Assembly (NCBI RefSeq): GCF_002575655.3
Contig: NC_053040.3
Location: 360,032,267-360,096,266 of the forward strand
Length of the DNA: 64,000 bases
Source of the DNA: Aegilops tauschii subsp. strangulata
Taxonomy: Eukaryota; Streptophyta; Magnoliopsida; Poales; Poaceae
Reading direction: 5' to 3'
Part shown: piece by piece, positions 34,863 to 47,000 of the stretch
Numbering within the stretch: position 1 is the first letter of the stretch
Layout: each line of letters opens with the position of its first letter
Translations under genes and position numbers: made by a program
The notes under the pieces: generated by a model
Databases searched by the model: none
What the model saw: the letters and a program-made list of their open reading frames with translations, nothing else
What the model was told of the DNA's origin: nothing

Positions 34863-36485
34863 CTGACCGGTCTCCATGACCGCTTCTCCATGACCGCGTC
34901 CCCCACCTCACCTCCCACTTCCCCCGCCGTCGACCACCACCTTCTCCACGCAAACTACGCCGGCGGCGAGCTCTCGGAGGCGGGGAGCGCTCGGCTCCGC
35001 TCGCTCGATCGCTCAGGCCCCGGAATCGGTTTGGGGATCGTGCTCAACGATCCAGATCTGATTAGGGATGAGCGAACCACCGAGAGAGCGGAGGACGGCG
35101 ATAGAGGATCTGGAGGCGCTTCTGAAGACGGCGAACAGGCTGGAGAAGGCGGCGAAAAGGGCGGCGGAGAAAGCGAGGGATGCGAAGCTGGCCCTAGTCG
35201 AGCGGATTATGGCAAGGGCGACAGAGGAGGAGATCGAGCGATTGTTCCGATTGGGCTCATCTCTAGAGCCGGAGCAGGTGCTGGACTAGGCGGCCGAGGA
35301 AGCGGCATCGACGTCGAGGATTCAGAGGGCGAGATGGCGAATACTCCGGCGAGATCCCTGGTAAGCACTGGGCGACTTGGGGAGGTGATGATTGGAGTGG
35401 TATCAGTTCTGTTGATTCGATTGGAACCACGAGCAAGTACTCCTTGTCGTCCCTCCCCGTTCCGGGCAATTCCGGCGAGGGCACGTGCTTGCCGGCGAAC
35501 GGCGGCGGTGCGGGAATCAGCCGGAGTTGCTGACCAATGGGCCCCAAGTGTCAGCGTGCGGGCGCAGAAGACGGACGTGGGAGACTGTTTTCAGCAGAAG
35601 AAAGCGTACTCTCAAAAGTTGCTTCCTCAGGATGGTGATGAGGTAGTTGAAGTATTTGGGCAGCTTTGGTCCGTGCCGTCCCCCAACAGAACTAGGGTTC
35701 CGCCACCAGGAGGGGGGCTGGTCTGGATTCGCAAGGACCTCTTCCTCTCCAAAAAATTCACACCAGAAGATTGCTATCCTGCAAGAGTGGGGGGAGGCAG
35801 ATCCAGGCGAAGAAGATCAGCTTCTCGAAGGAGTTGTGGCGGGGTGGTGCTGATCGGGCGACCTACGCTGAAGTGGTCAAAGGGATGGCACGCAACAGGG
35901 GAGGGGGTCGCCGTGGTGGAGGGGGAGGTACTGGCCGTGGAGAGGGGCATCGCCCGGTCGGCCAGGTACTCACTCAAGCCTCGGCCAGATCCCGATCCAA
36001 TCTGGTGGCCTGAATCCACAAGGGCCGCAGGCGATGCAGCAGATACATCCAGGTACCTTCCAAAACATGCATCAATTTGGGGGTGCTAGCAACTTACAGG
36101 GGATGCCGCCTTGGCAAGGGATGCAATTTCCTCAGTTCAATCAGTGGCCTCAACAGTACTTGCCTAGCTTGCCTGTGATGCACCAACAGCAGCAGATGCC
36201 GATTATGCATCACCAGCAGCAACAGATGCAATATGGTCACACCTCAGAGCAGATGCAGCCTGGTAACCAGATGCAAGGATTTGGAGAAGGGCAATCTAGC
36301 ACTCATCAACAGATTTCTCAAAACCAACAGAAGAGAAAAAACAAGAGCTTCTCACAAAAAGAAGTGCAAAGGAAATCTGGGGATGACAAAGCTGAGAGCT
36401 CTCAGAGCAGGAATGAGGAAGTGGTGATCAATTATGACCCGAAAATGAAAGATGTCATCTGCTATAACTGTGGAGAACCAGCACA
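34863..36485 (+). pseudogene. ORF1/gag-like retroelement sequence with a zinc knuckle, interrupted by the CACTA element
   Basis: Three pieces in different frames read in the same direction. At 35068-35289 there is an Ala/Glu/Arg-rich helical segment (MSEPPRERR...RLFRLGSSLEPEQVLD). At about 35771-36013 there is a TYAEVVKGMARNRGGGRRGGG segment. From 36034 there is a Gln/Met-rich segment followed by VVINYDPKMKDVICYNCGEPAH. CYNCGEPAH is the first half of a CCHC zinc knuckle, and the CACTA terminus begins within it. I think this is ORF1 of a Triticeae LINE, but a Gag-like origin is possible. The reading frame carries several stops and shifts before the insertion. Confidence 0.5.
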
Positions 36486-36930
36486 CACTACAAAAAAATA
36501 CACTTCCGTGATGATACGTGTTTGTCACAGTAGGTCGCGTTTTTTGTCATGCATGTACATCCATGACAAATTTATGACAGAATCAAGATAGTCATACCTG
36601 TGCTGTCGTAGAAGTGTTCCATGACATTACCAAAATTATCATCACGGAAGTGTCCATTTCTATGATGATAAATTGCGCGTCACAGAAGTGCTTTCGTTAA
36701 GGGTGACCGACACGTGGCATCCACCGTAACGGAACGCCGTTAAGCTATCGGGTCGGGTTTTGGATCCGATAACCCGTTAACAGCCGCGACCAATGGGGAT
36801 TTTCCACGTGTAAAATCATCATTGGCTGGAGGAAACACGTGTCGGCTCATCGTTGGGACAGATGTCATCCACTCATTGGACAGAAGGCGCCTATGATACG
36901 TCGACACATGGCACGACCCATCAAGTTTAA

Positions 36931-37241
36931 ATGGGCCGGCCCAACTAAAGGCCCACAAGATTTTGCAGACCATAATGGGCTGGCCCAGCTAAAGGCCCAC
37001 GAGATTTTGCGGACCATAATGGGCTGGCCCAGCTAAAGGCCCACAAGATTTCGCGGGCCATAATGGGCCGGCCCAGGTAAAGGCCCACAAGATTTTTGTG
37101 TGCCATAATGGGCCGGCCCAGGTAAAGGCCCACAAAATTCTTGCGGATCATAATGGGCCGGCCCAGCTAAAGGCCCACGAGTTTTCGCCGACACTAATGG
37201 GCCGGCCTAGCTGTAGGCCCACAAGATTTTGAGGACCCTAG
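36931..37241. repeat. Seven-copy ~44-bp subterminal tandem array of the CACTA element
   Basis: Each unit reads about ATGGGCCGGCCCAGCTAAAGG followed by CCCACAAGATTTTGC and ACCATA. Seven units occupy 36931-37241, then more degenerate GGCCC units continue to about 37900. Subterminal arrays are where CACTA transposase-associated proteins bind. Confidence 0.85.
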
Positions 37242-39523
37242 TAGGCCGGCCCATTAACTGGCTGCCATGTTTTGGGCCAAATGCCGGCCCATATTTGATC
37301 CGGTCCATTAATGGTCTGCCACATTCCGGGCCTAATAATGGCCCATATGAGATCCGGCCCGTTAAAAGCCTCCCACGTTCTGGGCCAAATCACGGCCCAG
37401 ATCAGGTCCGGCCCTTTAAGAGGCTTTGGCCTCAATTATGGCCCATATCAGATTGGGCCCGTTAACTGGACGCTATGCTTTTGGGCCCACTTGCTAAAGG
37501 CCCATTTAGTAATTCGGCCTGGTATTAGTTTCGGCCTGTTAAGGGCCCGTTTAACATTTCGGCCCTATATTAATTTTGGCCTGTTAAAAGCCCGTCATAT
37601 AGTTGGGCCTAACTACGGCCCGGTTTGCATCCGGCCTGCTCGCAGCCGATATCTGATTGGGCCAAACAAGGACCGAGACAATTTTGGCCTGTTAAAAGCT
37701 CGTGATTTGACTCGCACAATCATGGGCCGGGGTCCATTTCGGGCTGCTGCCGGCCCGTGAGCTGTTCGGCACGTTTCAGGCCCAACCTACTTCTCAGCCT
37801 CCTAAAAGCCCATTGAGTTTTCTTGCGAAAAGAGGGCCGGGGGTTACTCGGCCTATTAAAGGCCCGAATCTACTAGTGGGCCAATTTGACGAGGCCCATG
37901 ATGCGGATCATACATCGTGATTGCATGACGGCCCGATTATGTACCGTAATTTTACGGTTTGGCCGGTTTACTGCGAAGACAGGATATATATACAGTAAAA
38001 TAACTGCAGCATCGTGAATAAGAAAAAACCTAGACTATACAATAAAGAAATTACGGCATATTACATCCACTGGGCATCAAAGTTCGCCACTATGATAATA
38101 AAGCACAAGCAGACAACAGATTACATACACTGGGCATCAAAGATCGCCACCAGTGCAAATAAACACACCGACAAAATAATATACAAAACCAACAACACTT
38201 CAATAGAGTTAAAGAAAGGTTAGCCCTGCTGGCGAGCTGCAGCGCAACCACCTGAGCAAGATGATGAGACTGCGCTTGTTCAACACTTATATCTTCCTCA
38301 CTCTGAAAGATAAACAAGTAGACCGATGACAGGTTTTGCACATAAAAGTATCAGTGCTGACAATTCATCACATTTCTTACTGACGAATAAAGTGACACAG
38401 TTTAAAATTGCATTAACACAATATGGTATTGTTCAGGTGAAGACATGGCAGGAAATGACATTGTGAAGGAGTTGGCAGCTTCACGACACCACTGGATTAC
38501 AGATTAAGAACTCATAAGTATCAATGGTTAGTGTGCTGTCAATTTATCCCATTTTAGATTGGCAAATAAAGAGACGGTTTAAATAATAGTAGAACGATAT
38601 GACATTGTTCATAGTTAAGACATTGCAGAATATGACATTGTGTTGTAGTGGGTAGGTTCACCACACCACTGGATTACGGATGAAGAACAGAAGCATACAT
38701 GCAGTGCAAAAGAAGATCACTTGCTCTGTATAGTTTAATTTACATGGTATGAAGAAGAAACTTGGTTGTACAACTGAAAACTTAAATTGAGAAGGACAAA
38801 CTTTTGTTTATGAACTACATAATAAACTTTAAACATGCAATTTGATGCAAACACCAAAAATAAACAGCTGTTGCAGTCATGCCTAACCAAATATACACAA
38901 CAAAGTTTAAAGGCTTGAGAAGGACAAACTTACATTACTGTTGAAGACAGGCTCTATAAAGCCCTTGTCCATGCTGATGGGGGGGGGGGGGCAATTCAAA
39001 AAGTTTACCACAGAATCTTCTTCATAAGCATTGCCTTTATTCTACATTTTGTTAAGAGTAAATATAGATGTGATAATATACGAAAAAATGGAGAATATTT
39101 AAGATAAGATGAAGAGTGATGCTACATAACCAAGTAGTTATAAATGTATGTGCAGCGATACAGGCAAAAGGCACAACCAAGAGCAATTCACAGCTAAACT
39201 TCTTCAGTACCAACCTTATGGTAAGAGTAAATATAGAGCTGATGTGTAGAAAATGGAGGGCAAAGGAAAATAAGCTGCGGAGTGATGGTACATGAACAAC
39301 TACCTGTCAATATAAGTACACTAATAAAGGACATCATGTACTTACAAGAACAATGCAGAGCTAAAAAAATCATTGGCATTGGATATATTCTACACTAATG
39401 TAACCATTCATACAGATCAGATAATTTGGAGCGAACAATTGATAAGCAAGCTATCATGCATACTGCTGTCACATAATGAACAAGGTATGTATGCAAGTAC
39501 AGTGATACAGGACAACAGGTACT

Positions 39524-40803
39524 AACAAGAGCAAAGCAGCGGGCAGCATATTTGTGATATCCTGTCGTTCTTTTCAAACCGGAATTCTTCTTCGAGCAGA
39601 TTTCCTGCAAAAAAGATCCGTAAGGCACATGCGGAAAAGTAGAAGTTCAAATTGTCATTTGATTTCATATACAGTACCTCATCCTGGGAACGAGACCAGT
39701 GCATAACAAGGTTTTCCCATTCAATGTCTTCTAAATTTAGCACAAGAGACTTCACCAGAAATTCGTTTATAGACTTGCCATCAAAGTGTGATTTCCTCAG
39801 GTAACACCGATACTGCTGCAATGCTTCCTTGAAAAGCACAAGGAAGCTTTGCTCGTCATGACTATCCAGATTGACCCTCGCCTAGTTACAACAATGTAAT
39901 GTAAATCGTTGATGTATTCGATCAGCAGAAAACAGGAAAATAATAACCATGAATAATAGCACTTACACGTAAGTTGGACAGGAAGATGTGAAAATGGTGT
40001 TTGTCTTCACTATAATCTTCCCATGATGGGAATATATGCACGTAGTCCCTAACAACATTGAAAGCATTGTCTTTTAAACTGGGAATAAATGGAACGGGGT
40101 TCCAATCTGCAGGAATTGGCCGTCTCTGCAGTTGGGATAGGTCTTCGGCCGGTGGACTTGCTGTACTTTTTGCTGGAGTGGGATTTTTCTGTGGTACAGC
40201 TGGTGCTATGGCAAATGAAATCGGTATACCTTTTGCTGGAGTGCAGGTCCTGTGTGGTGGGGCTAGTGGTGTGGCCAGTGAAGTATGGGTACAGTCTGCT
40301 GGAGTCAGTCCTACGTTTAGTGTCACTGGTTGTACAGCCAATATAAATGGGGCGCTGTCTGATTTCTTCGGCACCACCATGTTTTTCAAGGACTTTGCTG
40401 GTGCTCCTTCAGGTTCGGCAATCACCCTCTTCCTTTTTGATGTCTGATGCACAAGAACAACATTTGAGTGGAAAACATGGTATGATGACAGATGGAATAT
40501 GTATTGATAATGGATGGGCATGGCATCTCGAGTTATATGATGAGTAAACTAAGTAGATGGCGGTGCAACAAAGTTGAAGAAATGCAAGAGAACATATGCA
40601 AGAAACGTGCAATCAATAAAACCTTGCCAAATTAGAATAGGCACCTTGATGGGTGAACAGGACAGGCCATCTGCCTTTGACTCCTCGAGGTTAGAATAGT
40701 CATTAGGATGATATTCTGAACAAGAATCAACAGGTGGGGAGCGTATGAGTTTCATTGCTTCCAGAATGGCACTCAATGCCTTGGTGCTAATTTTGTAAGT
40801 CAT
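39524..40803 (-). pseudogene. CACTA TNPA-like (Ptta/En-Spm) exons
   Basis: Minus-strand exons with matching splice sites can be placed: about 40803-40630 (STKALSAILEAMKLIRSPPVDS), 40443-39967 (CATCAG acceptor, GTAAGT donor; Pro/Ala-rich then SWEDYSEDKHHFHIFLSNLRV), 39881-39678 (LFKEALQQYRCYLRKSHFDGK) and about 39604-39524 (SKKNSGLKRTTGYHKYAARCFALV). The last resembles the NR-k-h-tGsksfa signature of the plant Ptta/En/Spm transposase family PF03004. Such proteins bind subterminal repeats and assist the transposase. The 5' exons would lie beyond the Tekay insertion at 52.5-54.1 kb. Exon calls are by eye. Confidence 0.45.
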
Positions 40804-41337
40804 TGCAGTGTTTCACAATATTCTTCTGATGCGCGGATTCTGATATTCACTGTAATTGCGTATAATATCTGAGAACCATGAAAACATAAATAGTTGTGAG
40901 ATTATCTTTATAATGCAGATGATATTCTAATATAGGGGCGCCCCTGTAAACACTTGTGTGCTATCACTGGATTCTGATGAGAGAGCTCATGTGTTCTGTA
41001 ATATGGTGCGTGCATTTATATAATCTGGCACAAGTACACAAAAAAATAGGCTCCAAAAGTAAGGATAGCTGGCAGATGATAGGTTCATAATATACTATAT
41101 AGAGAGTTTATTGCCAAACCATGGTAACAAGAGCACACAACAACTAGGCAGATCATAGTGTACATAACAGGGGTACACCATAACCATGATATATAAATCG
41201 GGAAAGTGGAACTGGCTTGAAAATACGGTGTTGTATTGCCGCTAGTAATTGAAAGCCTATCGATCACGTACAGGCCAGCTCTATCAGCTGTTGACTGCAG
41301 ATGTCCCTGCGCCCCTTCCTGACAAGGAACATACTGT

Positions 41338-44072
41338 TGTAGCGACCATACCTCAAATGGTCTGTGCTGCTGTGCACCAGTGTCATCCCTGGAAAAGTAA
41401 TGCTTACACGCACAGTACAAATGGAGGATTTATAACAGAGTAGCAATCACACACTTATTACATCGAATATCTCCAAAGAGAATAAGTATGATAAACATGG
41501 CTTAAGGCCATCTAACAACGATAACAGCGGAAGACTTGGAAGATAAGTGAGTCCATCAACTCCAGCGGCATCACTGAGTATAAGACCATGACCTAAGGCA
41601 CCTTACTCGTCGTCTGAAAAGTCTGCAACATGAAACGTTGCAGCCCGAAAACGGGTCAGCACATAGAATATGCTGGCAATGTAACACATAGAGAATAATG
41701 AACAATAACAATGCTATACTACATGCATATATGGCTGGTGGAAAAGCTCTATGGTTATAATGTTTTTGCGAAAAGCCAATTTTATCCTACCTCAAAGGAA
41801 TAAATTTTATTTAACTATCATGGTGGTTGTGAAACATTGAGATGGTTGACAGCATCTCAATCCCAATTAAGTATCATCATTAACCCAACAAGATTAATTA
41901 AAGTAACATGATGAGATCAACGAGATAATCCAAGAACTAGATACTCAAGATGTCCATAACCGGGGACACGGCTAATCATGATTAGTTTGTACACTCTGCA
42001 GAGGTTTGTGCACTTTTCCCCACAAGACTCGATCTCCTCCGTTGGATTACTCGCACTACATGGTGTTTGAGTAACAGATGACCGAGACACAGTCTTTCAA
42101 AAGTGTTTGCACCTTACGAATGGGTAGACCGTTACACCTACTTTCCCCTACATCTGCTAGTCTACCACTGTAAGAGTTCACACAACTTAATCAACTATGC
42201 TAGAGCCCATAATAGCTTGCGGCTGCACACGGAAGTTTCTAGCATGAATAATCTTATGATCCCTTTGAACCTGGGTGGCGGTCCAAAAGAAAAAACAGGC
42301 AATCCTGGAATACCCAGGTACCTCAATCCACCCAGATGTGAGTTTTAGTTGCCACCTTAAGTAAACCATTAATTAACCATCTCACATCTGTCATGGAAAT
42401 CTCTCAAACCCAATCCACGTCTACGAGCATAGCATGGCAATAATAATAGCAAACGTAGAAGTAACTCCCAAGGGTTTGAATAGAAAACAGGTAATAGGTA
42501 CTACCACAGCTACTTCCCAATACCCACAATTTAATTAGATCCTAATCATGCAAGTGTTTGAGGAAAACCGATCTAATGCAATAAAAACTGGGTATGGAAG
42601 GTATATGATCAAAGTGTTACTTGCCTTGCTGATGATCCGCGAAACCTAGCGATTCGAAGTAACAAGCGGCACACTCCGGGTACTCTATCGCAAACAAACA
42701 AGCATACAATCAGTACTCATCTAATACACAGGTAAAACTCGAATGAAAGATCCAACCAGAAAGTTCAACTTAAGAACTCCGGTTTGCAAAAAGAATCAAC
42801 TCGAAAGAAACAACGAAAGTCAAACGGCGAAGAAAGAAACTTCGTTTACTAATCTGGATCTAGGTCAAATTTTACTGTAGCAAAAACTTGTTTGAGTAGG
42901 TTAAACGGAAAGAGAATTTCGAGACGAAACTCTAGGCGCTTGAATCGCCTGATTCCGATAAATGAGCGAGAAGTTAAACAGAATCGAAAATTCGATCAGA
43001 AATCGAATCTGAGATAATCGCAGAAAAATTCGACGGAAAAGAAAAACGGACGAACGGTTAAAGAACGGACGTTCGTTAACAGAGAAAAACTGACGAACGC
43101 GTTCGTGAAAACGAACGGTTCGGTGAACGCTCGCAAAATAATAAAACCGAAAAAAACCGATCTAGGTTTTTTTTTTAAAAAACGAAGGTTTTTTTTTAAC
43201 AAAAACCGGCAACGACGAACGGGGCAGCGGCAGTACCTCGTCGGGGCGGCTCCGGCGAGGGCTCCGGCGGGGCGTGGGGTGCGGGGGTGCGGGCGAGGGC
43301 GAGGGGCGGCAGCTCCCTGCGGCGGCGGCGGCTTCCGGCGGCGGCGGCGGCTGGCAAGTGCGGCGGCGGCGGCAGGTTGAGGGGAAGAGAGAGAGGGGGG
43401 TATATATGGGGGGGGGGGGGGTAGCAAGCTTGGAGGAGGGGGCAAGCTCCGGGGCGGCTCGGTCCCGTGGCCATGGCGGACTCCTGCGGCGCGGCGGCTC
43501 CCGTGCGGAGGAAGGAGAGGGCGCGGGCGGGCCGGCGCTCGGCTGGGCTTCGGCCCGGTCGGGCGTCGCGCAGTTTTTTTTTTCAAATAAGTTCCGCGAA
43601 AACTAATTCGTAGAAAAATAAATAAAATTCATAAAAATAAAAAATAAATTTTCCCCGTCTAGTTTGAAAATCTAGAATAGGGTGAACATTTTTTTAAATC
43701 AAAATAAATATTTTGAAAACATGCAATATTTTTAATGCAATAAAAATTGCAAAAAAAAATCCGAATAAATTCCAATAAAAGATTTTAACATTTTTCCTCC
43801 AGTATTTCAATTGTTTTGGAGATGTCATATTTTTCTCCTCTCGTTTATTTTTAAAATGAAATATTTTTCCGGAGAGAAAATAATTAAAACCAAAAATCCT
43901 CGTCTTATTGTTTGATGAAAATCAAATATGAAAACTCGAGAAAATCCCCAACTCTCTCCGAGGGTCCTTGAGTTGCTTAGGATTTATCGAGGATTTGTCA
44001 AAATGCAATAAAACATGATATGCAATGATGATCTATGTATAACATACCAAATTGAAAATTTGGGATGTTACA
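41338..44072 (-). repeat. 3' LTR of the Tekay element
   Basis: Starts TGTAGCGACC and ends GGGATGTTACA on the plus strand. It is 2,735 bp and contains one copy of the 74-bp segment that is duplicated in the other LTR. The GC-rich GGCGGC stretch at 43200-43570 produces long spurious ORFs. Confidence 0.93.
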
Positions 44073-44090
44073 AACCTACCCCCCTTAAGA
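44073..44090 (-). other. Polypurine tract of the Tekay element
   Basis: On the minus strand AAGGGGGGTAGGTT lies immediately before the 3' LTR start TGTAACATCCC. Confidence 0.85.
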
Positions 44091-47000
44091 TGAATCTCGC
44101 CCTCGAGATTCGGGTTGGCTAGAAAACAGGTGGGAGTGGTCCTTCCGTAGATCTTCCTCTCGCTCCCAGGTGGCTTCATCCTCCGTGTGGTGACTCCACT
44201 GGACTTTGCAAAACTTGATAACCTTGCTGCGGGTAACTCGGCTGGCATACTCGAGAATCTTAACTGGTTTCTCCTCATAGGTCAAATCACTTTCCAACTG
44301 AATCGCTTCCAGTGGCACAGTATCTCTCAGTGGTATTTCAGCCATCTCTGCGTGACACTTCTTCAACTGGGAAACGTGAAATACATCATGTACTCCAGAC
44401 AATCCTTCGGGCAATTCCAGCTTGTAAGCAACTTCTCCCATACGTTCCAACACTCTGTATGGTCCGATAAAACGGGGCGCTAACTTTCCCTTAACTCCAA
44501 AGCGCTTTACTCCACGAAGTGGTGATACTCGAAGATACACTCTGTCTCCGACTTCGTGAACCGTCTCCTTTCGTTTAGAATCAGCATAACTCTTCTGCCT
44601 GGACTGGGCTACCTTGAGCCTATCGCGAATCAACCTCACTTTCTGTTCAGACTCCTTAATCAAATCTGGTCCAAACAACTGACGGTCTCCAACTTCGTCC
44701 CATAACAACGGTGTTCTACACCTCCTTCCGTACAAGGCTTCGAAAGGGGCCATCTTCAAACTGGTCTGATAACTGTTGTTATAAGAAAACTCCGCATATG
44801 GCAAATTGTCGTCCCAACTGGATCCATAATCGAGTGCACATGCTCTCAACATGTCCTCCAAAATCTGGTTGACTCTCTCGGTCTGTCCATCTGTCTGTGG
44901 GTGGAAAGCTGTACTAAATTCCAGCCTGGTTCCCAATGTTTCATGTAACTGTTTCCAAAACTTCGAGGTAAACTGGGTTCCTCTGTCTGATACAATGGTC
45001 CTCGGAACTCCATGCAAACATACGATCCTGGTCATGTATATCTTTGCCAACTTAGCACTGGTGTAAGTGGTCTTTACTGGAATGAAATGAGCCACTTTCG
45101 TCAAACGGTCGACTACAACCCATATTGAGTCATAGCCTGAACGAGTCCTGGGTAATCCGGTGATAAAATTCATGCCTATTTTATCCCACTTCCATTCGGG
45201 TATCGGCAATGGCTGTAGCAATCCTGCTGGCTTCTGATGCTCTGCCTTCACTCTCTGACATACATCACAAACTGCTACATATTCCGCAATATCCTTCTTC
45301 ATTCCGGTCCACCAGAAAATATTCTTCAAATCCAAATACATCTTGGTATTCCCTGGGTGAATCGAGTACGGTGAATCATGGGCTTCTTGCAAAATCAACT
45401 TCCTGATCTCCGGATCATTTGGCACATATACGCGGTCCTCAAACCATAAGGTATCGTGCTCATCCTCACGAAATCCCTTGGCTTTTCCTTTGCTCATCTT
45501 CTCCTTTATCTCTTCAATCTCCTTGTCTGTCTTCTGAGCTTCTCTGATCCTTTCCATCAAGGTAGACTGAATCTCCAATGTCGCTAAATAGCCTCTTGGG
45601 ACTATCTCCAAACATAGCTCGCGAAGGTCCTCGGCTAACTCCTAAGGTAACTCTCCTGTCATGAGGGTGTTGACATGACTCTTGCGGCTCAACGCGTCTG
45701 CTACTACGTTAGCCTTTCCAGGGTGATAATGCAATCTCATATCATAATCTTTAATGAGCTCCAACCATCTCCGCTGTCTGAGATTTAACTCCTTCTGCGT
45801 GAAAATGTACTTCAAACTCTTGTGATCCGTGTACACCTCACAATGGTTTTCGATGAGAAAATGTCTCCATGTCTTCAATGCATGCACCACGGCTGCTAAT
45901 TCCAAATCATGCGTAGCGTAATTCTTCTCATGGGGTTTAAGTTGTCGTGAAGCATATGACACAACTCTTCCTTCCTGCATAAGCACTGCTCCAAGTCCTC
46001 GACGAGAAGCGTCGCAATAAACTTCATAATCCTTGCGTTGATCTGGCAGAATCAACACTGGTGATGTAACCAATCGTTTCTTCAACTCTTGGAAACTAGC
46101 TTCACATTCCTCAGTCCAATTGAATTTGGTGTCCTTCTTCAATATCTCAGTCATGGGCTTAGCAATCCTTGAGAAATTCTCGATGAATCTCCGGTAGTAT
46201 CCTGCAAGTCCAAGAAAACTCCGGATTTCTCCAACTGTCGTGGGTGATTCCCAACTTGTCACTATGTCAACCTTGGCAGGGTCTACTGCTATTCCTTCTC
46301 CAGAAATAACATGTCCAAGGAATCCAACTTCCTTCAGCCAAAACTCACATTTGCTGAACTTGGCGTATAATTGATGTTCTCTGAGCTTCTCAAGTACCAA
46401 TCGTAAATGCTCCTCATGCTCTTCCTCATCCTTGGAGAAGATTAAAATATCATCAATGAACACCACGACGAACTTATCCAAAAACTCCATAAACACTTTG
46501 TTCATCAGGTTCATGAAATAGGCAGGTGCGTTAGTCAGTCCAAATGACATAACGGTATACTCATACAATCCATATCTGGTGGTAAAAGCCGTCTTGGGTA
46601 TATCCTGCTCTCAAATCTTTAACTGATGGTATCCTGATCGTAGGTCGATCTTGGAAAATACTTTAGCTCCTTGTAGGCGGTCAAACAAATCATTGATCAT
46701 CGGCAGTGGGTACTTGTTTTTGATGGTCACTTCATTCAATCCTCGGTAATCAACAACCATCCTCAGCGATCCATCTTTCTTCTCCACTAGAAGTACTGGT
46801 GATCCCCAAGGTGACGAACTTGGGCGAATATAGCCTTTATCCAGTAACTCCTTGATCTGCTTCTTAATTTCCTCCAAATCCTTTACGGGCATCCTGTACG
46901 GTCTCTTAGATATTGGCCCTGTGCCTGGCAAAAGTTCAATCAAGAACTCAATGTCTCTATCCGGTGGCATGCCTGGCAACTCTTCTGGAAATACATCCGG

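Larger units (their letters stand above)
36486..41337 (-). mobile_element. CACTA transposon, left part (Jorge-like)
   Basis: CACTACAAAAAAATACACTTCC at 36486 is a CACTA-superfamily terminus with the characteristic GTGATGATACG subterminal text. The left 1.4 kb is a GGCCC-rich subterminal array. Gene-like exons on the minus strand follow at 39.5-40.8 kb. The element is interrupted at 41337 by the Tekay retrotransposon and continues at 52318. I did not find the opposite TAGTG terminus, so total size is unknown. Confidence 0.8.

Noticed and set aside
34890..36089. A 399-codon plus-strand ORF
   Set aside because: It is Gly/Arg/Glu-rich with no recognisable domain and overlaps recognisable ORF1-like segments in other frames. 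It looks like a chance frame in GC-rich retroelement sequence.
36931..37241. CRISPR-like regular repeats
   Set aside because: The units are directly adjacent, diverged and inside a plant CACTA terminus, with no spacers or cas genes.
36740..37760. Repetitive peptides such as GWPS/GLYLGRP over 36.7-37.8 kb
   Set aside because: They are translations of the non-coding subterminal array of the CACTA element.
43274..43606. Gly/Arg- and Pro-rich ORFs on both strands, mirrored at 51409-51858
   Set aside because: They lie in the GGCGGC repeat of the Tekay LTR and occur identically in both LTRs.
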